This document shows positions 35,740 to 47,659 of a stretch of 64,000 nt of DNA, in pieces (the first letter of the stretch is position 1; the number at the start of each line of letters is the position of its first letter). The notes beneath the pieces were generated by a model that was not told the origin of the DNA, ran no database searches, and worked only from the letters and a program-made list of their open reading frames with translations. Where the stretch lies: contig QVOM02000116.1 of assembly GCA_003586115.2 (NCBI GenBank), positions 47,779,692 through 47,843,691 on the forward strand, given 5' to 3'. The position numbers and the translations under genes are program-made. This stretch comes from Salvator merianae. Its lineage: Eukaryota; Chordata; Lepidosauria; Squamata; Teiidae.

Positions 35740-36471
35740 TACATAAGAGAAGCCCTGCTGGATCAGGCCACGGCCCATCTAGTCCAACATCCTGTCTCAC
35801 ACAGTGGCCCACCAATTGCTTCTGGGATTCTCAAGCAGAAGACAAAGGCAAAAACCTTCACCTGCTCTCAACTTCCTGCAAATAGCCTTTAGAGGCATCC
35901 TGTCTGTCTCTCCAACCTGGGGATGGTACTTAGACATCAATTCTAGTTGCCATTGGTACATCTGACCGCCATGAATCTGTCCAATCCGTTCTTAAATTAT
36001 CCTAGTTGATTGCTGTCACCACCTCTTCCAATAATAAATTTCATAGATGGATGATCCTTTGGATAAAAAAAAAAAAAAACTTCCCTGGATAAAAAAAATA
36101 CTTTCCCTTGTCATTCCTTACTCTCCTGCCCATCAGCTTCATTGACTGCCCCCTGGTCCTAGTGTTGTGTGACAGAGAAAATAATTTTTCTCTGTCCACC
36201 TTGTTTTACACGCCATACATGAATTTTTTATATATACGTATATATCACGTCCCCTCTTAAATACTGTGTTTCAAGGCTGAATAGGCCTAGACGTTGTAGC
36301 CTGATTTTGTAAGGAAAGGTGTTCCAGCCCCTTGATCATTCTGGTTGCCCTTTCCTGCACCTTCTCCAGTTCCACAATATCTTTTATGAGGTGAGATGAA
36401 TTGTACACAATATTCCACGTATGGTCTCAGCATAGATTTATTTATAAAGAAGCACAATGACACTTGCTGAC
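35740..36471 (-). mobile_element. CR1-like LINE, about 730 bp of 3' part, antisense
   Basis: From left to right: the 3' UTR motifs ('catctagtccaacatcctg', 'caattgcttctgggattctc'), then decayed ORF2. Near 36350-36430 the minus strand encodes Glu-Tyr-Cys-Val-Gln-Phe and Gly-Thr-Gly-Glu-Gly-Ala-Gly-Lys-Gly-Asn, the CR1 region Glu-Tyr-Cys-Val-Gln...Glu-Lys-Val-Gln. The part at 36361-36471 has an inverted near-copy at 37381-37487. Confidence 0.85.
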
Positions 36472-37037
36472 TTGTTTTCTGTTCCCTTCCTAATTACCCC
36501 TAGCACTGAGTTTGCTTCTTCTCACCTCAGAAGTTCTCAGCCAGGGCTCTTTTTGCCAGGTGCCCAGAAGGGGTGCACTTCTTGGGCTGTTTCTGGAAGC
36601 CTGGCAAAGTGGTACCACATTCTACATGCCCAGTAGAGTGGTCTAGCTACTCACTGCCATCTACACATAAGCAGCTGGATCAGTCTGCTGCTAGGGAGTG
36701 CAAGGGAAATTGCTTCAGAGTGGTGTCCTGTTGAAGCAGGCTCTGGCACCATTTTCTCTATAGGGCCTGCTCCAACACTAGGTGCCCCTGGTAGACCAAT
36801 CTGCAATGCGGATGAAGCATTCCCCTGTTGTCCCAGGTCAGCAGCCTGGTTCAGATGCTGCCTTGACGTCTGTATGCTCTCACCTGTAAGCTACTTCTGA
36901 CATATTTCATGTGTGAGGATGCAGCCTCAGTTATATAATGAAGTTGATTTAAACTTACTTTGTGAACTCCTTCTTTCCCTTTAAATATGACTTGTTAAAA
37001 TGTACTTAATAATTTTAACATTCACAAACTGTTCGAG

Positions 37038-37086
37038 GTTTGATCTAGAACCATTTGAGCTTATTCAACCTGGTTCTAGATCAAAC
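37038..37086. repeat. Perfect 16-bp inverted repeat
   Basis: GTTTGATCTAGAACCA at 37038-37053 and its exact complement at 37071-37086, with a 17-base loop. Weaker pairing extends outward to about 37026 and 37097. Confidence 0.88.
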
Positions 37087-37380
37087 TGAACCAGTGAACT
37101 TCCTGTTCATTCATATCTCTAGATCTCAGACAGTTTATTGATCTCATAGTCGTGGTTCCCTTACTTTTACAGAATGTTGCTTTTGGACATTCTTTCATTA
37201 CCAGTTTTACCTCTTTGCTACTGTCAGTGATGTCTAAGCAGCTGCAACCCCACACAGTGAAAAAAGTGGCTCAAAAGCAGTTTAGAGGTGGTAGCATCTG
37301 CATCTAGCACCTTAATCCATGATAAAAGCTGGAAAAGACATTCCCAAAATGCATTATCTGGCCTTTAATGTGGATTAGAG

Positions 37381-37487
37381 GTCAGCAAGTGTCATTGTGC
37401 TTCTTTATAAATCTATGCTGAGACCATACTTGGAATATTGTGTACAATTCACCTCACCTCATAAAGGATATTGTGGAACTGGAGAAG
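37381..37487 (+). mobile_element. CR1-like ORF2 piece, inverted copy of 36361-36471
   Basis: 107 bp that aligns to the reverse complement of 36361-36471 with three substitutions and one 4-base gap. Both edges break sharply, and no CR1 3' end follows. Confidence 0.85.
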
Positions 37488-37925
37488 GTACCGCTTCTAA
37501 ACCCCTTTGAGCTGCTTTTTTAAGGTGTGCAGATGCAGTCAGTAAGTTCGCACAGGAGCACCATGAAGCAAGTTTTAATCCATTGTATTCTGCAGATACC
37601 AGAGACTGTTTGAAGCACACTCAGAAAGCTATGAAAATCCATACATTGTTCCATTGGTAGATGCAACCGCTTTCTATGAAACAGAGACATTTATTATTCT
37701 ATTAAAAATGTTTATTTCTTGGAATTTGAAGCACATGTTTCCACTGGTGGTTTCTGTGCTGCTCCAGATTTGTAGATATAATCCATGGCTTCCACTTTCT
37801 GTACAATTTTCTATGAAATCTCAGGGATGTCATCACAAGTGGGAACTGAATTATTAGCCTGCTGGGGCACCAAACAATAGCTGGTGGCATGTCTGCATGC
37901 AGGTGGAAACCCACGCGTGATGCCA

Positions 37926-37978
37926 GCAAATCTTCCTTTGATCCAACCCATTTCAGCTTGTATTAAAGGAAGATTTGC
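37926..37978. repeat. Inverted repeat, 14-bp perfect arms
   Basis: GCAAATCTTCCTTT (37926-37939) and its complement (37965-37978). The loop is about 25 bases. Confidence 0.85.
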
Positions 37979-38372
37979 CAGGGTGACTCGGACTTCAGAT
38001 GAGGTCTGCAAACTTGCACAGGTTAAAAAAGGGAACTTCTGCCTGCACCAGGTATTACTGGCATGAAGACGTTGTCCTCTGGCTCTACCTCTTAATGTAT
38101 GTGTGCTTTCCTAGATTATCCACTCTCATAGCTAGACAGAGCACAATGCTGAATGCTGGGGAATACACCAAGCGTGTGCATGCATCCAGACACATAATCA
38201 TTTCCTGTCCATCCCTCTAGTCACTGTATTACACTAGCTGTCAGTGAAAATATACAGATTGAATTCCATATGCTGGCAGGAATATTTTATGGATGGACTT
38301 TTCTTCTTAAATCAGATTAGACGATGTCTTTGGACTTCTTCTTTCTTCTTTCATATTTCATTTACTGACTTG

Positions 38373-38480
38373 CTTATTTATTTATTTATTTATTTATTTC
38401 TTCTTTAAAAAAAATTAAACAGCCATTCATTAAGAATCTTAGGGCAATTCACAAAGCAAAGCAAAATAAAATGAAATCTT
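38373..38480 (-). mobile_element. L2-like LINE 3' terminus, diverged, with (TTTA)n
   Basis: A (TTTA)n run at 38373-38400 is followed by A-rich sequence and 'cttagggcaattcacaaagc', the complement of an L2-like tail. Confidence 0.5.
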
Positions 38481-38494
38481 CACAAACCTAACTT

Positions 38495-38890
38495 AAAGTA
38501 TTAATGTTCTATAAAGCCCTAAACGGCTTGAACCCTAAATATCTAATGGAATGCCTTTTCCCATATTGACCTGCTTATGCCTTAAGATCTGCAGGTGAGG
38601 CCCTCCTGGTTGTACCATACTCTTCAGTTGTTAAAAGGTGGGGACTCAGGTAGGGTCTTCTTGATGGTAGCTCCCAGACGATGGAATAGCCTCTCTCTGA
38701 GGTTCACCAGGCACCTTCAATATATGCCTTCATATATTTCAAAGATTGGTGAAGATGCACATATTTACCCTAACCATTGGCACTATTACTGTTTTAGTGG
38801 GTTCATTTTAAATTTTGCTTTTAGTGTTGTATCCTGACCCAAGACCTTTGGGTGTAGGGTGGGGAAAATAGAAACAAACTAATTAATTAA
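38495..38890 (+). mobile_element. L2-like LINE ORF end and 3' UTR
   Basis: Same family as 9575-10005. It shares 'taagatctgc', 'ggtggggac', 'gatggaatagcctct' (Trp-Asn-Ser-Leu-type end, decayed) and an AT-rich 3' UTR with 'gacccaagacctttgggtgt'. The reading frame is broken. Confidence 0.7.
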
Positions 38891-40444
38891 TTAATCAATC
38901 AGAGACAGCTAATGACATTGTGTTTGGATGGCAGCATGATGGCGTTAGGAGGGATGTATGAGCTGCTTTCATCACCCCAACCCTGAGTTTCACTGCTCTG
39001 GATTGAAGCCAGGCTCTGTCCAATGAAAATCACCATGCCAATCACCATGCAGGTCCTTTTCACCATCCCACCAGTTCTGGTCCACGAACCAACACTGAAT
39101 GACACAGCACTGCATGGTCATCACCGCGATAGAACTGACTAATTAGTGCAAAAACGTCCTGAATTTATGCATGAACCTGGACTGAACTAGAAGGATACCA
39201 GGTTTCCATCATCTCTGTCTTACTTCTTGCTGTAGTGGTAAATCTGTGTCTAGAGCGGTTAGCTATTATAGTGTTATTTAGAGTTAGAATCCGACTTTTT
39301 AAAAAAACTTCATTTTTGGTTTTTCACTTGCACATTTGTAACAGATTGGGCCAAATGTTTTTAAACAACATTTTATGATTGTTTGTAAATCACCCTGAAC
39401 CTTGATGACAGACAACGCAGACAATATTTTCAGCCAGTGAACCAACAAGCAAACACCAGAAATAGAGAGAAAATGATTGCTGTCTTTGTGATTTCACTGT
39501 CAAGTCATACCAGGTCTTTAATTCCAGCACTCCTTCTCTGTTTTTCTCTTGCTGTCTTCTACATGAAGTTGTTTTCAGGGTTTAAATCAATCATTAGACT
39601 GTGTTTATTTCAGCAAAGGACTTAATTCTTTAGAGAAATGTGCTCCGTCCCCAAAGGTGGTGATAGGAACATGACCTTTGGTACCTGTAAATGTTGTGTC
39701 AGAAGCGGTCTTTCCTGACAGCTGTGGCGATAATCCCTTTGTCTCTCTCTCTTAAGTGATAGCTCGTAAGTCTGTACAGAATCTGTTTGCCGTATTTATT
39801 TCTCCACAAGGTTAAATTACTCTAAGGAGAAAAACCTGGAGGAATAACACGATTCATTCAAAACGTGTTTATTTTGAAAGGGAATGGAACATTTTTTTCC
39901 AGTTAGATTTTGCTAGAGTTGGCTCGTCTGGTCCAAAAGTATTTGTAGCCGTGATTTTTAAAATAACAATTAAGTGTTTACACATAGGAAATCTTGGCAG
40001 CAGAGGAAGCAAAGGCCCACAGATATGCTTTTAGCGTAGGCAGAGACCTTTTTAACACTCTGTCAATTTCATCAGAATTCCCTGAATTTTCTTGTAGGAA
40101 TAAAAAGGCCACTAAAGATGGGGGAATGAGCTGTTTTTGGAGGGAAGGCTTGTGTTAACAGAGGGAATGTCTGCCTATGGCATACCTAATGTAGGTGTGG
40201 TGGAAGCCTGGGTTGATTAGGAAAGAAAATTAAAATTTGAATGTTTGCATGTTTGCATGTATAATTTTGTTCATCACATTCTCTGTATAGGAAGCTAACA
40301 ACATTTCTTACTATTAACGAAATACAATTTTACTAATTTTTGCTCCATGAGGGATAAAGGTTCCCCAGAACGTCCCCTTCAGATTTAACAGTGAAGTAGA
40401 TGAACTCATGCAGTATGTAAGATCTGCATGTATCTCTCTCCCTC

Positions 40445-40505
<61 letters not shown>
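40445..40505. repeat. (GT)n(GA)n compound microsatellite
   Basis: About nine GT units followed by about twenty GA units with one interruption. Confidence 0.95.
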
Positions 40506-40508
<3 letters not shown>

Positions 40509-41308
40509 TCCTTTCTTCTCTGTCTTCTTATCTGAAGCTTTTCCCAAAGTTTACTTGTTAGGTTTTATTGTTGCAGCGTTTACCAAGTTTAACTGCTAAG
40601 AAGCTCTCCAAAAATAATGCTGAAGAATATGTACATGTCTACCAGCCATTTAGAATCTGAGACCACAGGGGAAATTAGCCAGATAAATGACATACTTTTA
40701 AGCCCTGGACATTATCTCCTGTCTACTAGTTCATGATACATTTGCAGTGTTCAGTCCAGGCTTAAAATGTAATCTCCTACAGCCTGGACTGCGGAAGAGC
40801 CTTCTATTCTCTTTCCCCTTCTGTCCAGTTCTGACACCTGAAGATGCCTAAAATGGCATTAAATGGCAGAGTCCACTTTGGGGTGCTTCATTGTATCTCT
40901 GCCTCTCTCTTTCTGGCCAGCATAGAAGGATAGATGAATGGGGTCATGCGCCAAGTCCCCCGCAGTTAACCATTATTTTTGGTGAATAAAGGATGGTTAA
41001 GGATGAGTGGAATGTCAGCAAACCTTTCATCCCTTTTCCTTTCAGCTGTCTGTGTTCTTACCCACAAGCCATACAAAGTTTCCTGGCTGCGTTTTCACAA
41101 TCACATACGTGGCCAGCTGGCTCCTTCTGCATAATGTCTGTGAGATTCTTGGCAAGGTTGGGTGCCTTTGGCCTCCACATTTGCAAGGATAGAATGCCGG
41201 GAGATTTCTGTTGTGGTGCAGTCAGTTCAGGCTTTTGCCTCTCTTCTCATGTTTTATAAATCACACCCGTAAACATCTTCATATTGTTAAGGTGCTTTAA
41301 AACCTTTT

Positions 41309-41446
41309 GGCTGCATCCAGACTTCACTTCCTTATTCCGCTGTATTTGGATATTCTGGAATAAAGCACAGATATTCCGTAATATCCATGCTTTATTCCGT
41401 AATAACCAAATATAGCGGAATAAGTAAGTCATGTCTGCATGCAGCC
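41309..41446. mobile_element. Foldback element, family E
   Basis: 138 bp, almost entirely two inverted arms of about 59 bp. The left arm starts 'ggctgcatccagacttcact' and continues 'tccttattccgctgtatttg'. The right arm is its complement with about a dozen mismatches, ending 'catgtctgcatgcagcc'. No coding capacity. Confidence 0.82.
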
Positions 41447-41639
41447 TCTGTTGCAGCATTGGACCAGAGGATGCAGTCAAGAGAGACCAAAGTTAATGTT
41501 AATGGAGAAACGGGGCTTGTTGAAATCTAGCATGACCTTTATTAATCCAGAAAACTCCAGCTTCTGAATCCTCACAGATTTAGGCTGATGGCACATATAG
41601 TTGTAAAACATTATTTTACGGGACATAGACTGTCCATTT

Positions 41640-41738
41640 TGGAAGGGCAGCTGCAACAGTATGGAGGCCCCGCAAACAGTGATTGCCTGCTGCCCGCGGG
41701 TTACAAACCCCCGCCCTTAAAGCCATGGGCCGCCACTG
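41640..41738. mobile_element. Family D (hAT-like) fragment
   Basis: Only the right arm is clear: 'gggttacaaacccccgccct' then 'taaagccatgggccgccactg'. Part of the middle ('acagtatggaggcccc') is also shared with 54383-54614. Confidence 0.6.
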
Positions 41739-43144
41739 ATTGTAATCCACTTTCCGATAACCTCTAGAGTAAAGAGAACACAACAGCAAAGTGAGAAGCT
41801 GTGGCCACTTAACTGCCTGAAGGCATCTGGGACCAGGTGCCTTCATTGTCATGGTCTTTCCACAGCCTGGCCAAACAACTTCCTGTTTCCGTTGCCAAGG
41901 GACCAGGCCCTGTTAATGAGCCGCAGTACCTACAAGTGGAGGCCAAGACCAGCAGCCTTCCTCCTGCATTGGCCACTGTGCTGCAAGAAGGGGAGCATCA
42001 GGGTGCAAGGTAACAGCTCACCTCTTGTGCCCTGACCATTAGGTGCATTTCCTGGCCCCTGAAGATCCCAGCCACTTTAGTGGGAGGAGGAGTGTGCACT
42101 GGCTCTTCCAGGGCCCTGGGAAAGGCAGGTTTCTGGGCAGATCTGCTGGGATAGGCTGGAAACATGGCCAGAGGCTGCCCATTTTATGGTCCATCCCAGC
42201 ACATCCGGGTGGACTTTCTAGCCCCCAAGTTGCTTCCTCATCTCCCTCTGCATCCAGATGGGGGCAACAAGGTGATTACACAGAGTGGGGGGTTAGGAAA
42301 AAACCCCTTTTCCAAATATAGCACTTCTGCCATGGGATGAGGATGTGCTGAGGGTAAATGGAAGCAGAACCATTTGCTCATGCCTCCCCCGGGCAACAGA
42401 AAAGGTCCACTACGAGCCCATGTGGGTGCAATCTAAGGCTGTTTCCATATGGTGTGACTTATCACGCACCATGCTGGCCATGCTAGGTAGCTAGGCCAGC
42501 AATCATCTGGCTAGCACTAACCTGCACTCTAAGGTCTGTCTGCATTCCAGAAAGTCCATCCTGGTCCAGCTGTGAAGGTCAAGATCAAAAGTTCCTGGTC
42601 TTTGAAGTTGGCAGCTGAGGTGTCAAATATTAAGAGAGAAGCAAATAAATATTACTTCAGTTACTACTGAAAATAACCTATCTTGATTGAGGCTGCATCA
42701 TATCAGATTCAATGAAAATTTAAAAACAAAAACTCAAACCTCAATTTTGAATTTTGCGCATGATTTTTTTTTCCATAGTTTCCATTTTTTTATATGAATT
42801 TTTTATACAGACTTTGATGCGTGAACTCTGAAGTGACATGATATCCCTGGTTTTGAGAGAACAGATAGATGTGTTGTGTTCATGCACACGCATTGCTACT
42901 TTTCCAAGCTAATCTTCCTGACAAAAATGAATGCCGAAATCCCCATCTTAAAATGCAAATCTGCATGGGTGAATGGATCTATGCATCCATTTGGTCATGA
43001 ATTTGACCAGGGCCAGTCTCTGTTCAAAATCAAAAGACCCTCAAATTTCATACACTTTCTGGGTTCACTCTAAATTAACTCCCAGAGCTGTGTATGTTGT
43101 TCAAGTTAGGATTTGAGTCAGCCTGAATCCAGGTCTTGACTCTA

Positions 43145-43640
43145 AGGCTGCATTCCCACTTACCTGCAGTGGTGCCTTCCCAGTGGAGCCAACCTGCTTT
43201 GTTTCCACGTTTGGTAACAAGAAGTGCCCCACAATAAGCTCACTGTGGTAGGTGCCTTCACATGAAAATCACAACTTCTTTCCATGGGTGAAATCACTGC
43301 TTCACTGGGTGTTTCCATGCTTGGAAATGGAACTGTGGGTGTGCCCTGTGGCTTCAAAACAAGCTGTTTTCACTGGCATCCACCAACTCAGTTTTTGCCC
43401 CTTTCTACCTGAACTGAGCTGATGAGTTGAGCTAAATGTGTTGAAGGTCAGTACTATTCTCTTTCAAATTGTTGGCCAGTTAAAGTTGTATTTACTAGCT
43501 GGAGATGCTGTTGACTTATGGAGTAGTAATTATCTGCCTGCAGTTGGCATGGACCAGTGGCAGCCTAGTCCATCATGGGCCAGATTACTTAATTCTGGCC
43601 AACACTGCACGGGATAACCTATGCCATGTGGAAATAGCCC
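43145..43640. mobile_element. Possible family A relative
   Basis: Left end 'aggctgcattcccacttacc', right end 'gccatgtggaaatagcccc'. These are imperfect inverted repeats of the same type as families A and B. The interior is not alignable by eye. Confidence 0.35.
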
Positions 43641-43713
43641 CAGTGTCAGGGACAGCTCCTTAATAAGTGTGTGAGGTTTGGCACCTCTCCATTGTCTTCA
43701 GCCTTCCTAGCAA

Positions 43714-43840
43714 TTTGTTTATTTATTTAAGAATTTATATCCTATTCTTTACCCAAATGTTCCAAAACAGTTCATAACAATAATAAGATAAAATATATAC
43801 GATAACCTAAAGTATATTTAAAATATAATCTTAAGCCAAT
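43714..43840 (-). mobile_element. L2-like LINE 3' terminus
   Basis: 'tttatttaagaatttatatcc' and 'acagttcataacaataataag'. Close to the copy at 7420-7560. Confidence 0.62.
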
Positions 43841-44317
43841 CAGAATTTACATTGGGCAGGTGGTAGGCTATCATTGGCGTAAAGAGGAAAAAATTAGATC
43901 TCCTCCAGTCCACAATTTTTGCATCCTTGGCTGATGATCTATCTGAGATTTTACACATGACCATAGTTCCTCATCCTCCTCATTGCTGAACAAACTGGAG
44001 ATCACCATTATCTTGGAGGCTCAGGTTTTGACTCTGCTGGATGGGGGCATCCAGCAACAAGGTTTTTTTTTAAATTTTAAAAAGTTCCTGGAGTTTTATT
44101 TAAATCACTTCTCTGATGGCAGGTCTGGCCAAGATTTCCCCCCTGCTTCTAAACTTTTTCTCTTTATGCATGTGAGAGAGGTGCAATTTTTCTTGATAGA
44201 AGGCTGTCCATGACAGAGAGGCAGGCACCATTTGGAGTCACTTGCCTGCCCACCAGATATGGCCTTCAGGTGCATCTTGCCAAGGCAGCCTTAAGGCATC
44301 CCCAAACACCTCAGAGC

Positions 44318-44600
44318 TGCAGCTGACTAGAGCTGCCCATCTGGGGCAGCATGATTTAGGTGCTGGTTGAGGGCATGGCAGCAGCAGTCCTGGTAGAAGT
44401 TGACTTCAGTGCTGCTGCGTCTTCCTTCTCCCAGTGCTCTAGAATGCTTTTTCTAACTCAATCAGCGGCAGCAGAGGTCACTGGGATGAGGAAGAAGAGA
44501 CTGCAGCACTGAAGTCAGCTTCCAGCAGGACTGCTGCCACTATGCCTCCAGCCAGTGCTGAAATCAGCCTGCCCAGATGAGCAGCAGCTCTGGCCAGGCA
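44318..44600. repeat. Foldback repeat with roughly 115-bp arms
   Basis: 44318-44434 and 44480-44600 are inverted copies. For example 'gaagttgacttcagtgctgc' on the left faces 'gcactgaagtcagcttcc' on the right, and 'gctgcccatctggggcagc' faces 'gcctgcccagatgagcagc'. Many mismatches; the loop is about 45 bp. Confidence 0.75.
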
Positions 44601-44809
44601 TGGCTTTGAGATGTTTTGAACTGCCTCAGAGCCAGTCATAGCAAGGCATCCTTGAAGGCCATGCCTGGTAGGTAGACAATCGGTGCCAAAACTGTGCTGC
44701 AAGAACTCAAATTAGTGGTTCCAGTGCAACACAGTCCAGCTAGGAAGCCAGGCACAGCTCTGTGGCATCAACCTCAGCCACAGCTACCTGAGTTGAAAAA
44801 AGCATTTTA

Positions 44810-45010
44810 GCGTGCTGGGAGGAGGAAGAAGAGGTGGTGATACTGAGGTCAGCTTCTACTGCTGTGCCTGACCAGCACTGAAATGATGCTGCCCCAGATG
44901 AGAGATTCTGGCCAGGTGCAGCTCCAAGGCAGCAAGTCCAGCCACAGCCACAGGCGTCCTGGTAGAAGCTGGCTTCAGCATGGCCACCTCTTATTCTTTC
45001 TCTGCTCCTG
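44810..45010. repeat. Second copy of the foldback repeat
   Basis: 44810-44925 matches 44480-44600 directly ('gaggaagaagagg', 'actgaggtcagcttct', 'gccccagatgaga'). About 44940-45010 matches in inverse ('gtcctggtagaagctggctt'). Confidence 0.6.
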
Positions 45011-46037
45011 TCTCACCTGCTAATTTTCAGGCAGGCAAAACGTGCTACTCACTTTGGGCATCAAGAGACCTCCAAATTAATGTCTCTGTTTACTGGTACA
45101 CTTGCTGGCTGCTTCCTGTGCTCTGTCCCCTTCTCTGGGCATTTTGCCTGGAGGAGACAATCCCTCTGAGGCCCCATAAGGACTTCAGTTTGGAATACAG
45201 CATGTTCTTTAGCTTTCTTCCAAGAGGGAGAGGGGACTTTATACCTCTATCTGCCCCAACTTTCAGAGGCTTCAGAGGATGGACTAGCAGAGCAGGGGAA
45301 ACTCTGCTTGCTCTGTGGGGTATAAAATGGAGGGGGAGTCTAATGGCCAGGCAGATGGCTCTGGGAGCTAAGAAGGTGGGAAGACTTGGCTGAAGGAGAA
45401 ACAGCAGCAAAAAATGAGTATAAAGTAAAGCATGGAAACTCAATTGCTGCTGCGGCTTTCTGGAATCGCAGGCACTTTGCACTCTCTGTTGCCTGTGATT
45501 GGGTTGAACTGTGACCGGAAGCGGCTTTTTATGCTGCCTCGATTGGGATGGAGTATTTCTTCCTCTCCCACCTGCTGTTTTAAATTATCTTCTCGTTTTT
45601 GTTAAAATTTGAGTGTAACTCTGAATTTGCATGGTGCCTTTTTTAAAAAGAGGAATTGCTACAGGAGGTCCTTACTGCTGGCTTGGACGTGTGAGACTAT
45701 CTGGGAGTTTGCAAACTAATTTTAATAGGAAAGTAAGGTTGAAAGGAAAACTAAATCTTCCAATCTGTGAACCTTTTCACACGTTTCACACTTTCCGCCT
45801 TGGAATGGTCGAATCCAACCATTCCAAGATGGAAGGGCCGGAACAACCCAGAAGCAGGCTTCCAGCATTTGTACTGCAAATGCCAATTGCCTGACATGAC
45901 AGAGGCCACGGAATCATCCAGCCACTGCCATGGCAGTGGGGACACGGGATGTGAGTGTGCAGCCACAGCCATGCTATGGCCTGCAGCGTTCACATCAGGA
46001 AAGAAGTGCAAGCACTGCTTACTGGGAGTTGTCCAGT

Positions 46038-46410
46038 GGGAGGCACGGTGGCGCAGACGGCTAAGGCACTGATCTTTCAATAGGAGGATCGGAATTTGAG
46101 GCCCCTGTCTGCCGTGTGGAGGGGATGAGCGCCCTCTACTGGCCTCTAGCTCCAGCCAACCTAGCTGTTCGAAAGCAAGTAATTGCAAGTAGATAAATAG
46201 GGAGCACCACATTGTGTGATGCGGAAGATAGATAGATGTACGCCTTCGGGCAAAAAATAACCTTGTAAGTCGCCTTGAGTCAACTTCGGCCGAAAAAAGC
46301 GGGGTATAAAAACCAAGTTCTTCTTCTTCTTCTTCTTCTTCTTCTTCTTCTTCTTCTTCTTCTTCTTCTTCTTCTTCTTCTTCTTCTTCTTCTTCTTCTT
46401 CTTCTTCTTT
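46038..46410 (+). mobile_element. tRNA-derived SINE with (CTT)n tail
   Basis: Begins 'ggaggcacggtggcgcagac', with an A-box-like 'tggcgcagacgg' and a weak B box near 46090. The body is as in 8801-9094 and the 3' part reads 'ggggtataaaaaccaagttc'. The tail is about 30 CTT/TTC units (46318-46409). A 7-bp duplication TTGTCCA lies on both sides (46029-46035 and 46410-46416), consistent with a target-site duplication. Confidence 0.85.
46318..46409. repeat. (TTC)n microsatellite, SINE tail
   Basis: About 30 units without interruption. It creates spurious poly-Leu and poly-Lys open frames. Confidence 0.95.
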
Positions 46411-46794
46411 TGTCCATAGCTAGTAGCAATCAGGAGCATCTGCAGATGCTCCCAATTGCTCAGGCCAGTGCAAAATGTGGAAGCACTGTGCTGGTGACCA
46501 TCCGACCGCTCACTAGCACTAAAGTGCTTACAGGCCCTGTATTTCACCATGTTCCTAATCAGATTTCAGCACTTCTAGCCATTTCTGCTTTATTTTTCCT
46601 TTTAATGTGGAAGAGATAGGAGGATCCAAAGGGGTATATAAAGTAAGCTTGATGATGTAAACCAGGCGCCATACCATTCTTTGATGTTAAACCACTTAGA
46701 GCAATGACTTGAAATTCACAGGTTTTGTTCCCTTGCCCCGGGCCTTACCTACACAGGAATGATTACAGGTAAAAAACCAAACAGCATTCTAGGA

Positions 46795-47055
46795 CAGATG
46801 GAATGCCCCGTGAAACCTTGTTGCCACTGAAGAATTTTCTGGAGACTTACCTTTTCAACAAGGCTTTGGGGATACAGGATGCAGATTTCAGAGTAGCACT
46901 AGCAATTGTAAAAAATTCTTTGAATTTATTATTTGTGGCATCCAGACCTCCCCTCAAAAAAAGGCTGCCTGATGACTACACACCACCACTCCCCTCGGGC
47001 CTGCAGCAAGTTTCCAAAATGGGAATCTACTTTTGGAGGTGCTTTGCAGGTTAAA
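46795..47055 (+). mobile_element. Probable L2-like LINE C-terminal fragment
   Basis: One frame reads Leu-Pro-Leu-Lys-Asn-Phe-Leu-Glu-Thr-Tyr-Leu-Phe-Asn-Lys-Ala-Leu. This resembles the Phe-Arg-X-X-Leu-Lys-Thr-Phe-Leu-Phe end of L2-type LINE proteins. Confidence 0.4.
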
Positions 47056-47659
47056 ACCAGCAAAGCGGATTTATATAATAAACGAAACTGCATGTTTGCT
47101 TGTTTATAGAATTTCTATACTGTCCTTCATCATAGCTCCAGTACAGTGTACGAGGTTATAGCAACAAAGACAATAAGAAGCAGTCAAACAATAAATGTAA
47201 AATGGGACCACAAATCACTAAATGAAGAAAGTAAAATTAAGTAAAAGAAGCCTTTAAAATCTAGCTAAAAATAAAATTAGGTTGTAATTTATTTTAACAT
47301 ATTAAAATATTATACTAGGTGACCTAATGTCTCGGGAAAAAGGTATAATTTCACTCAGTGCTTAAAAGTATCAAAAGAAGACACCTGGTGCAACTCCCCT
47401 AGGACGGGGCTATTATGAATAAAACCCTGTTCCTAGTAGCTACTTGTCAAAGGACAGATTGACAATTGACAATCTAAGCAGGATTCTCCTAATGATCTCA
47501 GACAGTGGGATGATCTGTATGGAAAGAGACACTCATTCAGAAAAGTGGGGCCGAGTTCACAGACTTTTATGCACAAGCATTACAACTTTGAATTGGGCTC
47601 AAGCACTAACAGGAAGCACTAGCTACTATATTTTGTATTGGCTGTAATCGCTGAACATT

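Larger units (their letters stand above)
45775..46545. mobile_element. Interspersed element family C, split by a SINE
   Basis: The left part has a 10-bp perfect hairpin (CTTGGAATGG at 45799-45808, complement at 45819-45828) and 'gaagggccggaacaaccca'. The right part, after the SINE, has 'gctcactagcactaaagtgc' and 'ttacaggccctg'. Same arrangement as 12630-13000 without the insertion. Confidence 0.6.

Noticed and set aside
44478..44702. Ala-rich minus-strand open frame
   Set aside because: It lies entirely within foldback repeats and has no coding features.
46161..46619. Long open frames with poly-Lys (minus) and poly-Leu (plus)
   Set aside because: They are translations of the (TTC)n tail of a SINE, not proteins.
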